Origin: CAYLJO01 sp964383905
GTDB taxonomy: Bacteria; Acidobacteriota; Blastocatellia; Pyrinomonadales; Pyrinomonadaceae
Length of the DNA stretch: 25,574 nucleotides
Direction: 5' to 3'
Assembly (NCBI GenBank): GCA_964383905.1
Contig: CAYLJO010000080.1
Span: forward strand, 1-25,574
Under the pieces are notes generated by a model that saw nothing but the letters and a program-made list of their open reading frames with translations, had not been told where the DNA came from and did no database searches. Both the position numbers and the translations under genes were made by a program. Below are positions 8,252 to 15,376 of this stretch, one piece after another; position 1 is the stretch's first letter, and every line of letters begins with the position of its first letter.

Positions 8252-8280
8252 TTGACGCTGCGGTGCCGCCTTGCTAGCAT
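8252..8280 (+). promoter_or_regulatory. Sigma70-type promoter of the tRNA-Val gene
   Basis: TTGACG at 8252-8257 and TAGCAT at 8275-8280 are separated by 17 bases. Transcription would begin near 8287, about 24 bases before the mature tRNA. No other reader is needed to explain the tRNA, because the pilin gene ends at 8206. Confidence 0.6.
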
Positions 8281-8310
8281 CGCGCGTCTTATTGAATAAT
8301 CCAATCGGAT

Positions 8311-8385
8311 GCCCGCTTAGCTCAGTGGTAGAGCGCACGCTTCACACGCGTGATGCCAGAGGTTCGAATCCTCTAGCGGGCACCA
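8311..8385 (+). tRNA. tRNA-Val (anticodon CAC), CCA encoded
   Basis: A complete 75-base cloverleaf can be drawn by hand. The acceptor stem GCCCGCT pairs perfectly with AGCGGGC. The D arm is GCTC/GAGC. The anticodon stem CACGC/GCGTG carries the loop TTCACAC, which gives anticodon CAC and reads GUG. The T arm is AGAGG/CCTCT with loop TTCGAAT. The discriminator A and CCA are encoded. A good promoter lies just upstream. The broken HNH gene starts 17 bases after the tRNA end. Confidence 0.97.
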
Positions 8386-8401
8386 AATCCTTCAACCTGA
8401 C

Positions 8402-8939
8402 ATGGCTGATCGATCACAATCGTATGAAAAGAACAAGCCGGTAAAGAAGCTTTTCCTGAACGAGCAGGAGAGCTTCTGGGATAAGGTAGACATGACCGGC
8501 GGGGCTAACGGTTGTTGGTTGTGGAAGGGCCATCCAAACACGCGCGGGTACGGTAGGTTCTCATTCAGAGGTAATCACTACAAAGCGCACCGGATAGCTT
8601 TCTTGCTTGCAAACGGACGTATTGACGACAATTTACTGGTATTTCATAGATGTGACGTGCGACTCTGCTGTAATCCGGCACACCTCTATCAAGGTGATGT
8701 GATGCAGAATGCGCAGGACTCTCTCAGCAGAGGCCGCCATACCAGAATGTATGGCAGTCAAAATGGTAAAGCCAAACTGACTGAGTCGGCGGTGAAATCA
8801 ATTCGCCGACAATACGCTAAAGGGAATGTCACAAAAAAAAAGTCTCGCTCAGTACTTTGGAGTAGGCGAGACTACCATTTACTACATCTGTAAGGGTGAA
8901 CGTTGGATTAACCTTCCGCTTGAAGAAACTCAAGATTAA
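8402..8939 (+). pseudogene. HNH endonuclease with C-terminal helix-turn-helix, frameshifted in an A9 run
   Basis: The first frame gives the N-terminal segment FWDKVDMTGGANGCWLWKG (25-43), RGYGRF, and an HNH core at about 62-95 (AHRIAFLLANG, then FHRCDVRLCCNPAHL with His82, Asn91 and His94). AKLTESAVKSIRRQYAKGNV, typical of homing-type HNH proteins, follows. After the A9 run at 8833-8841 this frame ends in nonsense and stops at 8893. Removing one A restores SLAQYFGVGETTIYYICKGE and then RWINLPLEETQD, with a stop at 8937-8939. That is a classical DNA-binding helix-turn-helix, and the repaired product would have 178 residues. The defect may be a real mutation, transcriptional slippage or a sequencing error. 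The gene is AT-richer than its neighbours and sits directly behind the tRNA, as expected for an acquired gene. No Shine-Dalgarno sequence precedes the ATG. Confidence 0.85.
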
Positions 8940-8986
8940 GAAGTTCAAATCCATCCCATGGATTGCATTACTATCCAATTGTTCCT

Positions 8987-9015
8987 AAGGCAGCTCGCGC
9001 GAGTGGCTGCCTTTT
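8987..9015 (+). terminator. Rho-independent terminator after the tRNA/HNH unit
   Basis: AAGGCAGC at 8987-8994 pairs with GCTGCCTT at 9006-9013. The loop contains CTCGCGCGAG symmetry that can extend the stem. TTTTGT follows on the + strand. It lies just before the convergent end of the next gene (9038). Confidence 0.7.
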
Positions 9016-9037
9016 GTATTACGACGAGGAGGTAGAT

Positions 9038-9652
9038 TTATTGCAGGATCGGATGGCCGCCGCCGCGGCTGTGATCTGCGGTCCTTTCGTAGAGGGCGCG
9101 GTCGTTGTAGTAGAGAATCAGATGCTCGCCCTCATAGCGCACGACGTTCGAGACGCGCTGCAAATCCTTTTCATGTTCCGCGATAATGAAAGCGCAGGGG
9201 TTGAAAGCCAGGACCATTCCGGCGGCATAGATGAAGCCGTCCTGATCATAAATGCTGCCGGCGTATTGCGCGGCGGCCACGGCGATATCCGGAGAGTACG
9301 CGCCCTGGCTATCTCTCGTCCGTGCCGGGTGGGCGATGAATATTGTGTAGTCTGAGTATTCCAGGCGGTTGCGGTAGCCGTGACGGCGCGCGATGTTGAA
9401 AAGCTCCGTGAAGCCGTCATCGATTGCGCGCAACATGTCCGGGCGTGGTGATGAGCGCGCAAGAATGCGCACGCCGCGGGGTGTCCTGGTGGAAACGCTG
9501 AACCTGTCCCCGGTGATCTGTTGGGCGCGAGCTATTAGACGCGGGTCAACCCTCCCCTGCGCGCTAATACTTTGCGAGAGGCCGCAGAGCAGCAGCGCGC
9601 AGCCTACGGTGGTTGCGATAAGGGACAAGAAATTTCTGTATGAGCGCATCAT
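9038..9652 (-). CDS. Secreted protein of unknown function
   Basis: No family was recognised. With the ATG at 9650-9652 the 204-residue product begins MMRSYRNFLSLIATTVG and has a clear signal peptide ending in SISAQ near residue 31, so it is probably exported. The rest is a soluble domain without obvious repeats. It contains segments such as GFTELFNIARRHGYRNRLEY, YTIFIAHPA, GMVLAFNPCAFIIAEHEKDL and NVVRYEGEHLILYYNDR. A GEH-type motif near the C-terminus is not a standard HExxH zinc site, so a peptidase role cannot be claimed. A longer TTG start at 9727 is possible, but its extra segment overlaps a strong hairpin and would hide the signal peptide. The next gene upstream is another small secreted protein. 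Confidence 0.65.
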   Translation of the reverse strand: MMRSYRNFLSLIATTVGCALLLCGLSQSISAQGRVDPRLIARAQQITGDRFSVSTRTPRGVRILARSSPRPDMLRAIDDGFTELFNIARRHGYRNRLEYSDYTIFIAHPARTRDSQGAYSPDIAVAAAQYAGSIYDQDGFIYAAGMVLAFNPCAFIIAEHEKDLQRVSNVVRYEGEHLILYYNDRALYERTADHSRGGGHPILQ

Positions 9653-9672
9653 AACACCCGTTGGAAACGACA

Positions 9673-9705
9673 AGACCCGCGCGAACCGTTCGATGGCGCG
9701 GGTCT
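9673..9705 (-). terminator. Hairpin between two secreted-protein genes, possible terminator
   Basis: AGACCCGCGC at 9673-9682 and GCGCGGGTCT at 9696-9705 form a perfect 10-base-pair stem with a 13-base loop. On the - strand the stem is followed by TTGTCGTTTCC, which is only moderately T-rich. It lies between the stop of the small protein gene (9758) and the start at 9652. It could terminate that transcript or simply stabilise it. Confidence 0.5.
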
Positions 9706-9757
9706 CAAAATTGTCACTCGCCGTCAAAGCTAAACGATAGACTCTCCAGCAGAAGCC

Positions 9758-9967
9758 TCAGGGTTTTCCCCTTTTATTGTCCCTTTGCCCCTCACCTCTT
9801 CTACTATTATTCGGCGGCGGGTTAGGCTTCTCCTTAACGACGACCTTCGGCGTTTGATCTTTAGGCGGCGGCTTCTGCTCATTTCTTTTTTGCTCCTGCG
9901 CGAACGCGCCGGCCAGCATAATGCCGAGCATCACTGCCGCCATCAGCATTCGCTTCCAGTATCTCAT
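9758..9967 (-). CDS. Small secreted proline/lysine-rich protein
   Basis: This 69-residue product starts MRYWKRMLMAAVMLGIMLAG and has a signal peptide that probably ends at AFA near residue 23. The mature part is a basic, proline-rich and probably disordered tail (EQKPPPKDQTPKVVVKEKP, then PNPPPNNSRRGEGQRD). No known domain is visible. GAGGAGG lies 12 bases before the ATG at 9967, which favours this start over the ATG nine codons upstream. The charge and composition suggest interaction with an anionic envelope polymer, but that is only inference. It is followed by another secreted-protein gene on the same strand, with a hairpin between them. Confidence 0.6.
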   Translation of the reverse strand: MRYWKRMLMAAVMLGIMLAGAFAQEQKRNEQKPPPKDQTPKVVVKEKPNPPPNNSRRGEGQRDNKRGKP

Positions 9968-10204
9968 GATTACGTGTGGCCTCCTCATTCTCATGTTAAA
10001 TCAACATGAGCGCGCATGGGAGGGGAGAAAAAACGCGCCAGCCTTTAGTTTAGCAAGATGGATGCCACGGGGGAAATTAACATTTAACCATGCTTTTACA
10101 GCCGGTATTTTATCAAAAACCCAGATCAAGCGCACGGTTTCGAACGCAATTCGCACCGTATCGTGCAGTAGTTTAAGATGCGCCACCGGCTGCTCGGGCG
10201 GCCT

Positions 10205-12460
10205 CTAGCGCCGCACACTAACCCTTGTGCTCCCAACATTTCCGCTCGTATCGTAGGCGCGCAGAGAGATTGTGTGCTCGCCTTGGCCGGTAACGGGGAG
10301 GTCAAGCGTGTAATGCTCACGGGGGCTATCGGCAATGCCGTCATCGGGGAAGAGCGCCCGCCACGGCCCACCATCAACGCTCACATCGGCACGCTTCACC
10401 CTGCTCGTAGCGTCTTCAACATCGAAAACGACATGGACGCGCTCGGCAGTAATTTGCGCCTCCCCGACGACGCGCACGACCGGAGGCGTGTTGTCGACAT
10501 CGACGGGCTCGCTGATGCGCTCGCCTGTGAGCGCAAGGCTGGGGGGATTATCGGGAGCGTCGGAGGCGACTATTTTGAAAACGTAGCGACCGTCGGCGAG
10601 CGTCGCGCTGTCAATAGTGTAGAAGCTCTCCCGGAGGTTATCCTTCAGCAGATGGAAGGATGTCTCGTTCAGCGAGCGATAGTAAATCGCGTATTCCAAT
10701 GTGTCGCCATTGCGGTCCTCCGCCTGCCATTGCAGCGAGCGCGCGCCACGTTGAAAGACGCGCCGCGGCGGGACCTGTGCGGCGGCCCCGAACAGCGACG
10801 GGTCGAGGCCGGAAGACTCTATATTGGGATCCGTCTGTACCACGGCCGCCTGCTGCAGGCCGACGCCGACGGGCAGAACGGTAATACTAAGCACTTCGGG
10901 GGCAACGTTGCGTGGCAGATAAGCGACGCTCACATCTTCCATCCGGGGATTGTTGGCATGGGCAGTTCCTCCCGCCGCTGCGGCACCTGCCGGAGAACGC
11001 AGGACTGCGCGCCACTGTATGAAACGCGCGCGCGGGCTCGTCACGGGTGTGCCCGCCGGGTCGCGATACGGCGCGCTCCATTCGCTCCATGTAGCGTCGG
11101 GCCGCTCACCGTTCCCCGTGCGTGTCTGCAACTCAACATTGCCGCTCCCGCGCCACCAGATGCGCCCCCATGAAGCGATGAGCTTAGCATCACGCACAGG
11201 CGATTCATACGTCCCTTCAGTGACCGGTTCGGATCCGAAGCGAAAGAGCTTGCCTTGATTACTTGACGCCGCAAACACTTCGCGGCCGCGCAGGACGAAT
11301 GAAGAGATTTGAGCTTCGGGCGATTGCAGGAGCAGCATGTCGCGCCCTTCGTCCATGACGAAATAGATCCGGCCTTTATCCGCCGTACCGATCAGCACGC
11401 CGCCCTGGGGCGCGGGTGCTACCGCAAATGCTGTGATCGAAGGCGAGCTCCACAGGACATCCGTGCCGCCGTCGGGCAGGATATGAAAGACCGCGCTGCG
11501 CGCATTTGAGAGATCCGAGCGGGCGCGCGCCGCCGGCTGAGAAGCCGCGGTGCCCGCGCCGACCTCTTCGACTGAAGTGACAGTTACTGACACGCCACCG
11601 CCCGCCGCGCCTGCCTCAGACGGCTGCGAGTGGGCTGCGGTAGATGACACGCCCGGGGTACGTGTCGTCGAAGCCACCTCGCTCAACGCAAGCGCGTAGA
11701 TTGATCCGTCGGGGGCGGGCGCCAGCGCGTGGATCTCGCGTAACGGGGAGTTAAAGAGCGCAAACGCCTTACCCTCGGGCGAGATACGTAAGACCAGGCC
11801 GCCAGGGTCTGTGCCAGCGATCAGATCTCCCTGCGCGCCTACTGCTAAGGATATGACGTGGGTTTGATTCGTCTCGATGAGCAAAGACGCCTCAGGCTTC
11901 GCTCCGGATGAGCGCACGCGGTAGAGCTTCCCCTTATCGCCCGTGCCGACCGCAAGCGAACCGTCCGACAGCACGGCGAGTGACCAGATGTACTTGTCAG
12001 GGGGATTGAAATAAATCTGCGCGGTCCCGCCGGCGTCAATGCGATAAACCTTCCCGTCGGGCGAGGTGCCGGCGTAAAGGGCGCCGTCCCGACCGACGGC
12101 CAGCGCCGTGACGTCCAACTCCGGCGCTTTGTAGAGCAAAGCGCCCTGCCCATCTGCCGTCACGCGATAGATGCGCCCGTCGTGTCCGGTGCCAAGATAA
12201 ACATTACCCTCGCCATCAACCGCGCTGGACCAAACGTAAGCCTCGCCCGTACTGTAGAGCGGCGTGAGACGCGGCGAGAGCATCAGCGCCCCCGCGTCGG
12301 TAATAGATACCCCGCGAGCTTCTCCCTTCAATAGTTCCGCCCGCGAGTTCGTGTGCCAGACGATCGGCTCGACTGCTTGAGCGGTGGCAGCACACGCGGC
12401 AGAGAAAAGAAGAAGTAGAATGAAGCCGGCGGCGCGAGTGGTGAATATCTTGTTGACCAT
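10205..12460 (-). CDS. Secreted beta-propeller protein with C-terminal Ig/fibronectin-like region
   Basis: 751 residues. A signal peptide (about 1-28, hydrophobic core AAGFILLLLFSAACAATAQA) points to export, and a cysteine in that region leaves lipoprotein processing open. Residues of about 60-400 contain repeated blades of the pattern V-W-S-S-A-V-D-G-E-G-N-V-Y-L-G-T-G, then G-R-I-Y-R-V. These appear again as ALAVGRDGALYAGTSPDGKVYR and SLAVLSDGSLAVGTGDKGKLYRV, which is typical of NHL- or sugar-lactonase-like propellers. An Ala/Ser/Thr-rich stretch interrupts the propeller near 270-320. The C-terminal third contains APEVLSITVLPVG, LQWQAEDRNGDTLEYAIYYR and NTPPVVRVVGEA, all typical of Ig-like or fibronectin type III folds. 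No catalytic motif is seen, so a role in binding or sensing at the envelope is inference. The ATG has no Shine-Dalgarno sequence; TATAAT lies 8 bases upstream. Confidence 0.75.
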   Translation of the reverse strand: MVNKIFTTRAAGFILLLLFSAACAATAQAVEPIVWHTNSRAELLKGEARGVSITDAGALMLSPRLTPLYSTGEAYVWSSAVDGEGNVYLGTGHDGRIYRVTADGQGALLYKAPELDVTALAVGRDGALYAGTSPDGKVYRIDAGGTAQIYFNPPDKYIWSLAVLSDGSLAVGTGDKGKLYRVRSSGAKPEASLLIETNQTHVISLAVGAQGDLIAGTDPGGLVLRISPEGKAFALFNSPLREIHALAPAPDGSIYALALSEVASTTRTPGVSSTAAHSQPSEAGAAGGGVSVTVTSVEEVGAGTAASQPAARARSDLSNARSAVFHILPDGGTDVLWSSPSITAFAVAPAPQGGVLIGTADKGRIYFVMDEGRDMLLLQSPEAQISSFVLRGREVFAASSNQGKLFRFGSEPVTEGTYESPVRDAKLIASWGRIWWRGSGNVELQTRTGNGERPDATWSEWSAPYRDPAGTPVTSPRARFIQWRAVLRSPAGAAAAGGTAHANNPRMEDVSVAYLPRNVAPEVLSITVLPVGVGLQQAAVVQTDPNIESSGLDPSLFGAAAQVPPRRVFQRGARSLQWQAEDRNGDTLEYAIYYRSLNETSFHLLKDNLRESFYTIDSATLADGRYVFKIVASDAPDNPPSLALTGERISEPVDVDNTPPVVRVVGEAQITAERVHVVFDVEDATSRVKRADVSVDGGPWRALFPDDGIADSPREHYTLDLPVTGQGEHTISLRAYDTSGNVGSTRVSVRR

Positions 12461-12468
12461 TAGAAAAA

Positions 12469-12474
12469 ATTATA
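12469..12474 (-). promoter_or_regulatory. -10 box 8 bases before the beta-propeller gene (leaderless candidate)
   Basis: On the - strand TATAAT is followed by TTTTTCTA and then the ATG. Initiation 7-8 bases after the box would place the transcript start at or next to the A of the ATG. No clear -35 box and no Shine-Dalgarno sequence are visible. Confidence 0.45.
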
Positions 12475-12511
12475 GGGGCCCGGACTTTATTTTAGATGTG
12501 CTAATCAGACT

Positions 12512-13531
12512 TTAGTTGCCAATGTACCTGGCGTATAAGGAGCGCGCCGTCCCAATGTCGTCTGTGCCGCGGATGATCGAACGGGCGTCTTGAAAGACGG
12601 TCAGCTCGTGCCCGCCGACGCGAAAGCGCAGGAGGTAGGGGTTGACGCTTACCTCGCCCGAAGCGCGTAGTCTTTCGGCGAGTTTAGGAAGATCGATCCG
12701 GGCCGTCTGACCGGGCGATATTTGGACGGCGTTTCGCCCACACAGCACGGCGGCGAATTCGTGCGCTTCAGCTTCGAGCATGTCGAAGCGGCGGCGCGCG
12801 CACGACGGGCAATCCGGCGACGGCTTGCCCATCGAGATTCGTCGCCACTCATTACGCCAGACATCAAATTGCATTAGCGAGCGATGCAAGCTCTCGGTTT
12901 TTCCCGCCAGCAGCTTTAAAGCCTCGCTGACCTGCACGGCCGATACCACCGAGATGACCGGCATAATAACACCCGCAGTATCACAGGTCGGCGCGCTCGC
13001 CGCCGGCGGCGCTTCTTCAAACACGCAACGCAGGCACGGGGTCACGTGCGGCCGCACGGTCATTGTCACCCCGTAAGAGCCGACGGCTGCGCCGTAAATC
13101 CAATTAACCTGATGCTTCACACACGCATCGTTGAGGAGATAGCGGGTGGCAAAATTGTCCGTGCCATCCAGAACCACGTCGCAGCCCTCGATGAACCGCT
13201 CAATGTTGGTGTGCGTCGCGTCGGCAACTTCCACCTCCGTTTTAATTTCCGAGTTGATTTCTGCAATGTGACCGGCGCAGGCGACAGCTTTCGGCAGACG
13301 CTCACGCGCATCGCGCTCCGTGAACATCGTCTGCCTTTGAAGATTTGATTCTTCGACGAAATCCCTGTCGACGAGGCGCAGCCGGCCGACGCCGGCGCGC
13401 GCTAAGCTTTCGGCCTGCCCCGAACCCAGCGCGCCGCAGCCGATAATCGCAGCGCGCGACGAGAGTAAACGCTGTTGCCCCACTTCGCCGATTCCGTCAA
13501 AGAGTATTTGTCGGCTGTAACGTTCGTTCAT
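12512..13531 (-). CDS. ThiF/MoeB/HesA family E1-like adenylyltransferase
   Basis: This 339-residue protein begins with the family start RYSRQILFDGIGEVGQQRL (4-22). Its Rossmann nucleotide site GCGALGS spans 31-37. Asp55 (LVDRDFVEESNLQRQTMF) and LDGTDNFATRYLLND (121-135) follow. Two CxxC pairs (Cys166/169 and Cys241/244) would bind structural zinc. CDTAGVI with Cys183 is in the position of the reactive cysteine region. These enzymes adenylate the C-terminal Gly-Gly of small sulfur carriers for thiamine, molybdopterin or other sulfur transfer. No carrier protein or thi/moa gene is nearby, so the pathway is open. A C-terminal extension (residues about 260-339) follows the catalytic domain and includes the common RGTDDIGTARSLYARYIG ending. 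TATAAT lies 8 bases before the ATG, with no ribosome binding site. Confidence 0.9.
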   Translation of the reverse strand: MNERYSRQILFDGIGEVGQQRLLSSRAAIIGCGALGSGQAESLARAGVGRLRLVDRDFVEESNLQRQTMFTERDARERLPKAVACAGHIAEINSEIKTEVEVADATHTNIERFIEGCDVVLDGTDNFATRYLLNDACVKHQVNWIYGAAVGSYGVTMTVRPHVTPCLRCVFEEAPPAASAPTCDTAGVIMPVISVVSAVQVSEALKLLAGKTESLHRSLMQFDVWRNEWRRISMGKPSPDCPSCARRRFDMLEAEAHEFAAVLCGRNAVQISPGQTARIDLPKLAERLRASGEVSVNPYLLRFRVGGHELTVFQDARSIIRGTDDIGTARSLYARYIGN

Positions 13532-13539
13532 AACTTATA

Positions 13540-13545
13540 ATTATA
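13540..13545 (-). promoter_or_regulatory. -10 box 8 bases before the ThiF-type gene (leaderless candidate)
   Basis: On the - strand TATAAT is followed by TATAAGTT and then the ATG. The arrangement equals that of the beta-propeller gene. No Shine-Dalgarno sequence is present and the -35 region is weak. Confidence 0.45.
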
Positions 13546-13598
13546 GGGATCCAGATTCGAAATCTGAAATCTCAAAGCGCCAAAGCTCAGGTACAGAA

Positions 13599-13612
13599 TT
13601 TGAGATCTCAAA
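13599..13612. repeat. 14-base palindrome between aroDE and the ThiF-type gene
   Basis: TTTGAGATCTCAAA is a perfect palindrome. Related AAATCTGAAATCTCAAA sequence precedes it (13560-13576) and AATTTGAG appears again at 13644-13651. The 165-base gap is AT-rich and repeat-like, and contains no gene. Confidence 0.4.
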
Positions 13613-13697
13613 ATACGAAGCTTAAATTCTTGATCCCTCCCGGGAATTTGAGTGACCGGATAAGAGGTGCGGAGTTCTTACCCGCCGCGGGCGGCAG

Positions 13698-15251
13698 CTA
13701 TTGCCCATCAAGCGGCCGGCGCGCGGCCTCGTGCATCACATCGGCGGGCGCGTCGTGCCCTGTCCACAGCCTGAACTGCTCGGTCGCTTGGGCGACGAGC
13801 ATCGATAGTCCGCCAACGCTTTCGCACCCGGCCTGGCGCGCCTCGCGCATGAAACGCGTGTCGCGTGGGTTGTAAACGAGATCATAAGCCAAACGCGCCC
13901 CGCGTAACTGGCCGGCGACGGCCGGCGTCTCGTTTTCACTGTGACCGCGCGTCCCGAGGGGCGTCGCGTTAATGACGACATCAAAGTTGCTGAAAGACGC
14001 ATTGACAAGAAGCCCGAAGCCGGCGCCGAACTTTTCGGCCAGCAGGCGTGCGCTCTCGGGCCGGCGCGCAAAGACGGTCACGCTCGCCCCAGCCTGTTGC
14101 AAGCTCCAGAGCGCACAGCGTGACGCTCCGCCCGCGCCGATAATAGCGCATCGCGTATCCCGCAGCGTGTCAATCATACCTTGCAACGGTACGAGCACGG
14201 CGGCCACGTCTGTGTTGTACCCGTAGAGCTCATCACCTTCGACCACAATCGTATTGACCGCCCCGATCCCCCGCGCCGAGCGGTCGATCCGATCGAGATG
14301 CTCGATGACAGCGCCCTTGTGCGGCGCGGTGACGCTCAGCCCGCGCAGGTTCCAGTCAATCTCACGCGTGCGCGGATTAACCATGCGCCTCATGAATTCG
14401 TGGGCGTTACGCACCTCAAACGGCAGATAGGCGGCATTCATGCCGGAGGCCGCGAACGCCGCGTTGTGCATGTGCGGCGACACGGAATGCATCACCGGGG
14501 AGCCCATCAGGCCCATGATTTTGGTCTGCTGATCAAGCCGGTGAATCCGGTAAAGGTCGCGTAGGTCGGTGGCGGTGAGTTGCCCGGGCGCGGTCGCATG
14601 CGCCGAGTCTAATGATCCGTAGGTGAGGAATGCGCCGTGTGACGGGCCAAGGATCCGCGTCGCGACTCCGGCGTTGCCCATCGCGAGGGCGATGATTTTG
14701 CGCCCTTCATGACGCGCACGATCCAGTAGATGAAAAATCGGGATGCAGTCCGTGATCTCGTCCGCTTGAACGGCGATCTTCAGAATGCGCGCGGGCGTGC
14801 ACGTCATGCGCTCGTAGATTTTTTCCAGGTCGAAGGGGACACCGGTGAAGTCGTGGTGCGAGCAGACGATACGGCTCCAATCGCGAGGTAATTCTCCTCC
14901 CGGCAGCGCGCCGTCGATGAGCTTAAGTAAAAGATCGAGCTCGATATCGATAAAATCTGTCTCCAAATCAGAACGGGACAGGCTCAAGAAAGCGCCGCGA
15001 TCCGCGTCGTCCAGTGCGCGTTGGCCTCCCTGCTCCGCCGGACGGAATGTGAGGATCACAGGACGTGAGCAACTGGCTAAAAGCGATCTGAGATCTGGCG
15101 CTGTTTCGTCAAGCTTAGCGTCCTCCAGGCAATCCAGCCGCAGCTCGATAATGTCCGCGACTTCGGCGGCGCGGGCGACGGCCGGAGGCAAATCGCGAGC
15201 GCGCGTCTCGCAGATTGGGACACAGATGCGTGCGGCGGGCGTGTCTTTCAT
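13698..15251 (-). CDS. aroDE: Bifunctional 3-dehydroquinate dehydratase (type I) / shikimate dehydrogenase
   Basis: One 517-residue chain carries two consecutive steps of the shikimate pathway: 3-dehydroquinate to 3-dehydroshikimate, then NADPH-dependent reduction to shikimate. The AroD half (1-235) shows the type I features IIELRLDCLED, the His pair in CSHHDF (132-133) and the Schiff-base lysine in ILKIAVQAD (Lys158). The AroE half (244-517) shows GLMGSPVMHSVSPHMHN with the shikimate-binding serines (256, 258), Lys312 in SVTAPHKGAV, GAVNTI (Asn333), NTD (Asp348), the nucleotide site GAGGAS (372-377) and NATPLG (428-433). Similar fusions are known from plants and some bacteria. The ATG at 15251 is preferred over the adjacent TTG at 15254. 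No correctly spaced Shine-Dalgarno sequence is seen; the leader is strongly structured. It follows cysK on the same strand. Confidence 0.95.
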   Translation of the reverse strand: MKDTPAARICVPICETRARDLPPAVARAAEVADIIELRLDCLEDAKLDETAPDLRSLLASCSRPVILTFRPAEQGGQRALDDADRGAFLSLSRSDLETDFIDIELDLLLKLIDGALPGGELPRDWSRIVCSHHDFTGVPFDLEKIYERMTCTPARILKIAVQADEITDCIPIFHLLDRARHEGRKIIALAMGNAGVATRILGPSHGAFLTYGSLDSAHATAPGQLTATDLRDLYRIHRLDQQTKIMGLMGSPVMHSVSPHMHNAAFAASGMNAAYLPFEVRNAHEFMRRMVNPRTREIDWNLRGLSVTAPHKGAVIEHLDRIDRSARGIGAVNTIVVEGDELYGYNTDVAAVLVPLQGMIDTLRDTRCAIIGAGGASRCALWSLQQAGASVTVFARRPESARLLAEKFGAGFGLLVNASFSNFDVVINATPLGTRGHSENETPAVAGQLRGARLAYDLVYNPRDTRFMREARQAGCESVGGLSMLVAQATEQFRLWTGHDAPADVMHEAARRPLDGQ

Positions 15252-15263
15252 CAAAAATAGCGT

Positions 15264-15328
15264 GAGGCGATGCGCGCTCTCCTTTTGCCATAGCGAGAGC
15301 CGCCTGCATCGCCTCTGCTTAACAGAGG
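15264..15328 (-). promoter_or_regulatory. Structured leader of aroDE with mutually exclusive hairpins
   Basis: Arms at 15264-15273 (GAGGCGATGC) and 15306-15315 (GCATCGCCTC) are perfectly complementary. Inside them GCTCTC at 15276-15281 pairs with GAGAGC at 15295-15300, giving about 16 base pairs in total. A second hairpin, CCTCTG at 15312-15317 with CAGAGG at 15323-15328, shares four bases with the first and cannot form together with it. On the - strand, T5 follows the long hairpin 6 bases later and directly precedes the start codon region. This could be an attenuator, or the terminator of cysK; function is inferred. Confidence 0.45.
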
Positions 15329-15376
15329 ATCAAGTGAAGCAGAACCGAGTGTTCGCGTTTCGGTTGCTGATTAATT

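Noticed and set aside
8361..8953. GTTCGAATCC of the tRNA T arm is nearly repeated as GTTCAAATCC at 8943-8952 after the HNH gene, which could suggest attachment sites
   Set aside because: Only 10 bases with one mismatch and no continuation into the acceptor stem; no integrase gene is present, so chance is more likely.
9038..9300. GEH motif of the secreted 204-residue protein as a metallopeptidase site
   Set aside because: It is not HExxH and no second ligand pattern is visible.
15115..15309. A 64-codon - strand frame starting MQAALAMAKGERASP in front of aroDE, with AGAGG before the ATG
   Set aside because: It continues as an out-of-frame shadow of aroDE and overlaps the structured leader; a short leader peptide cannot be excluded but is not supported.
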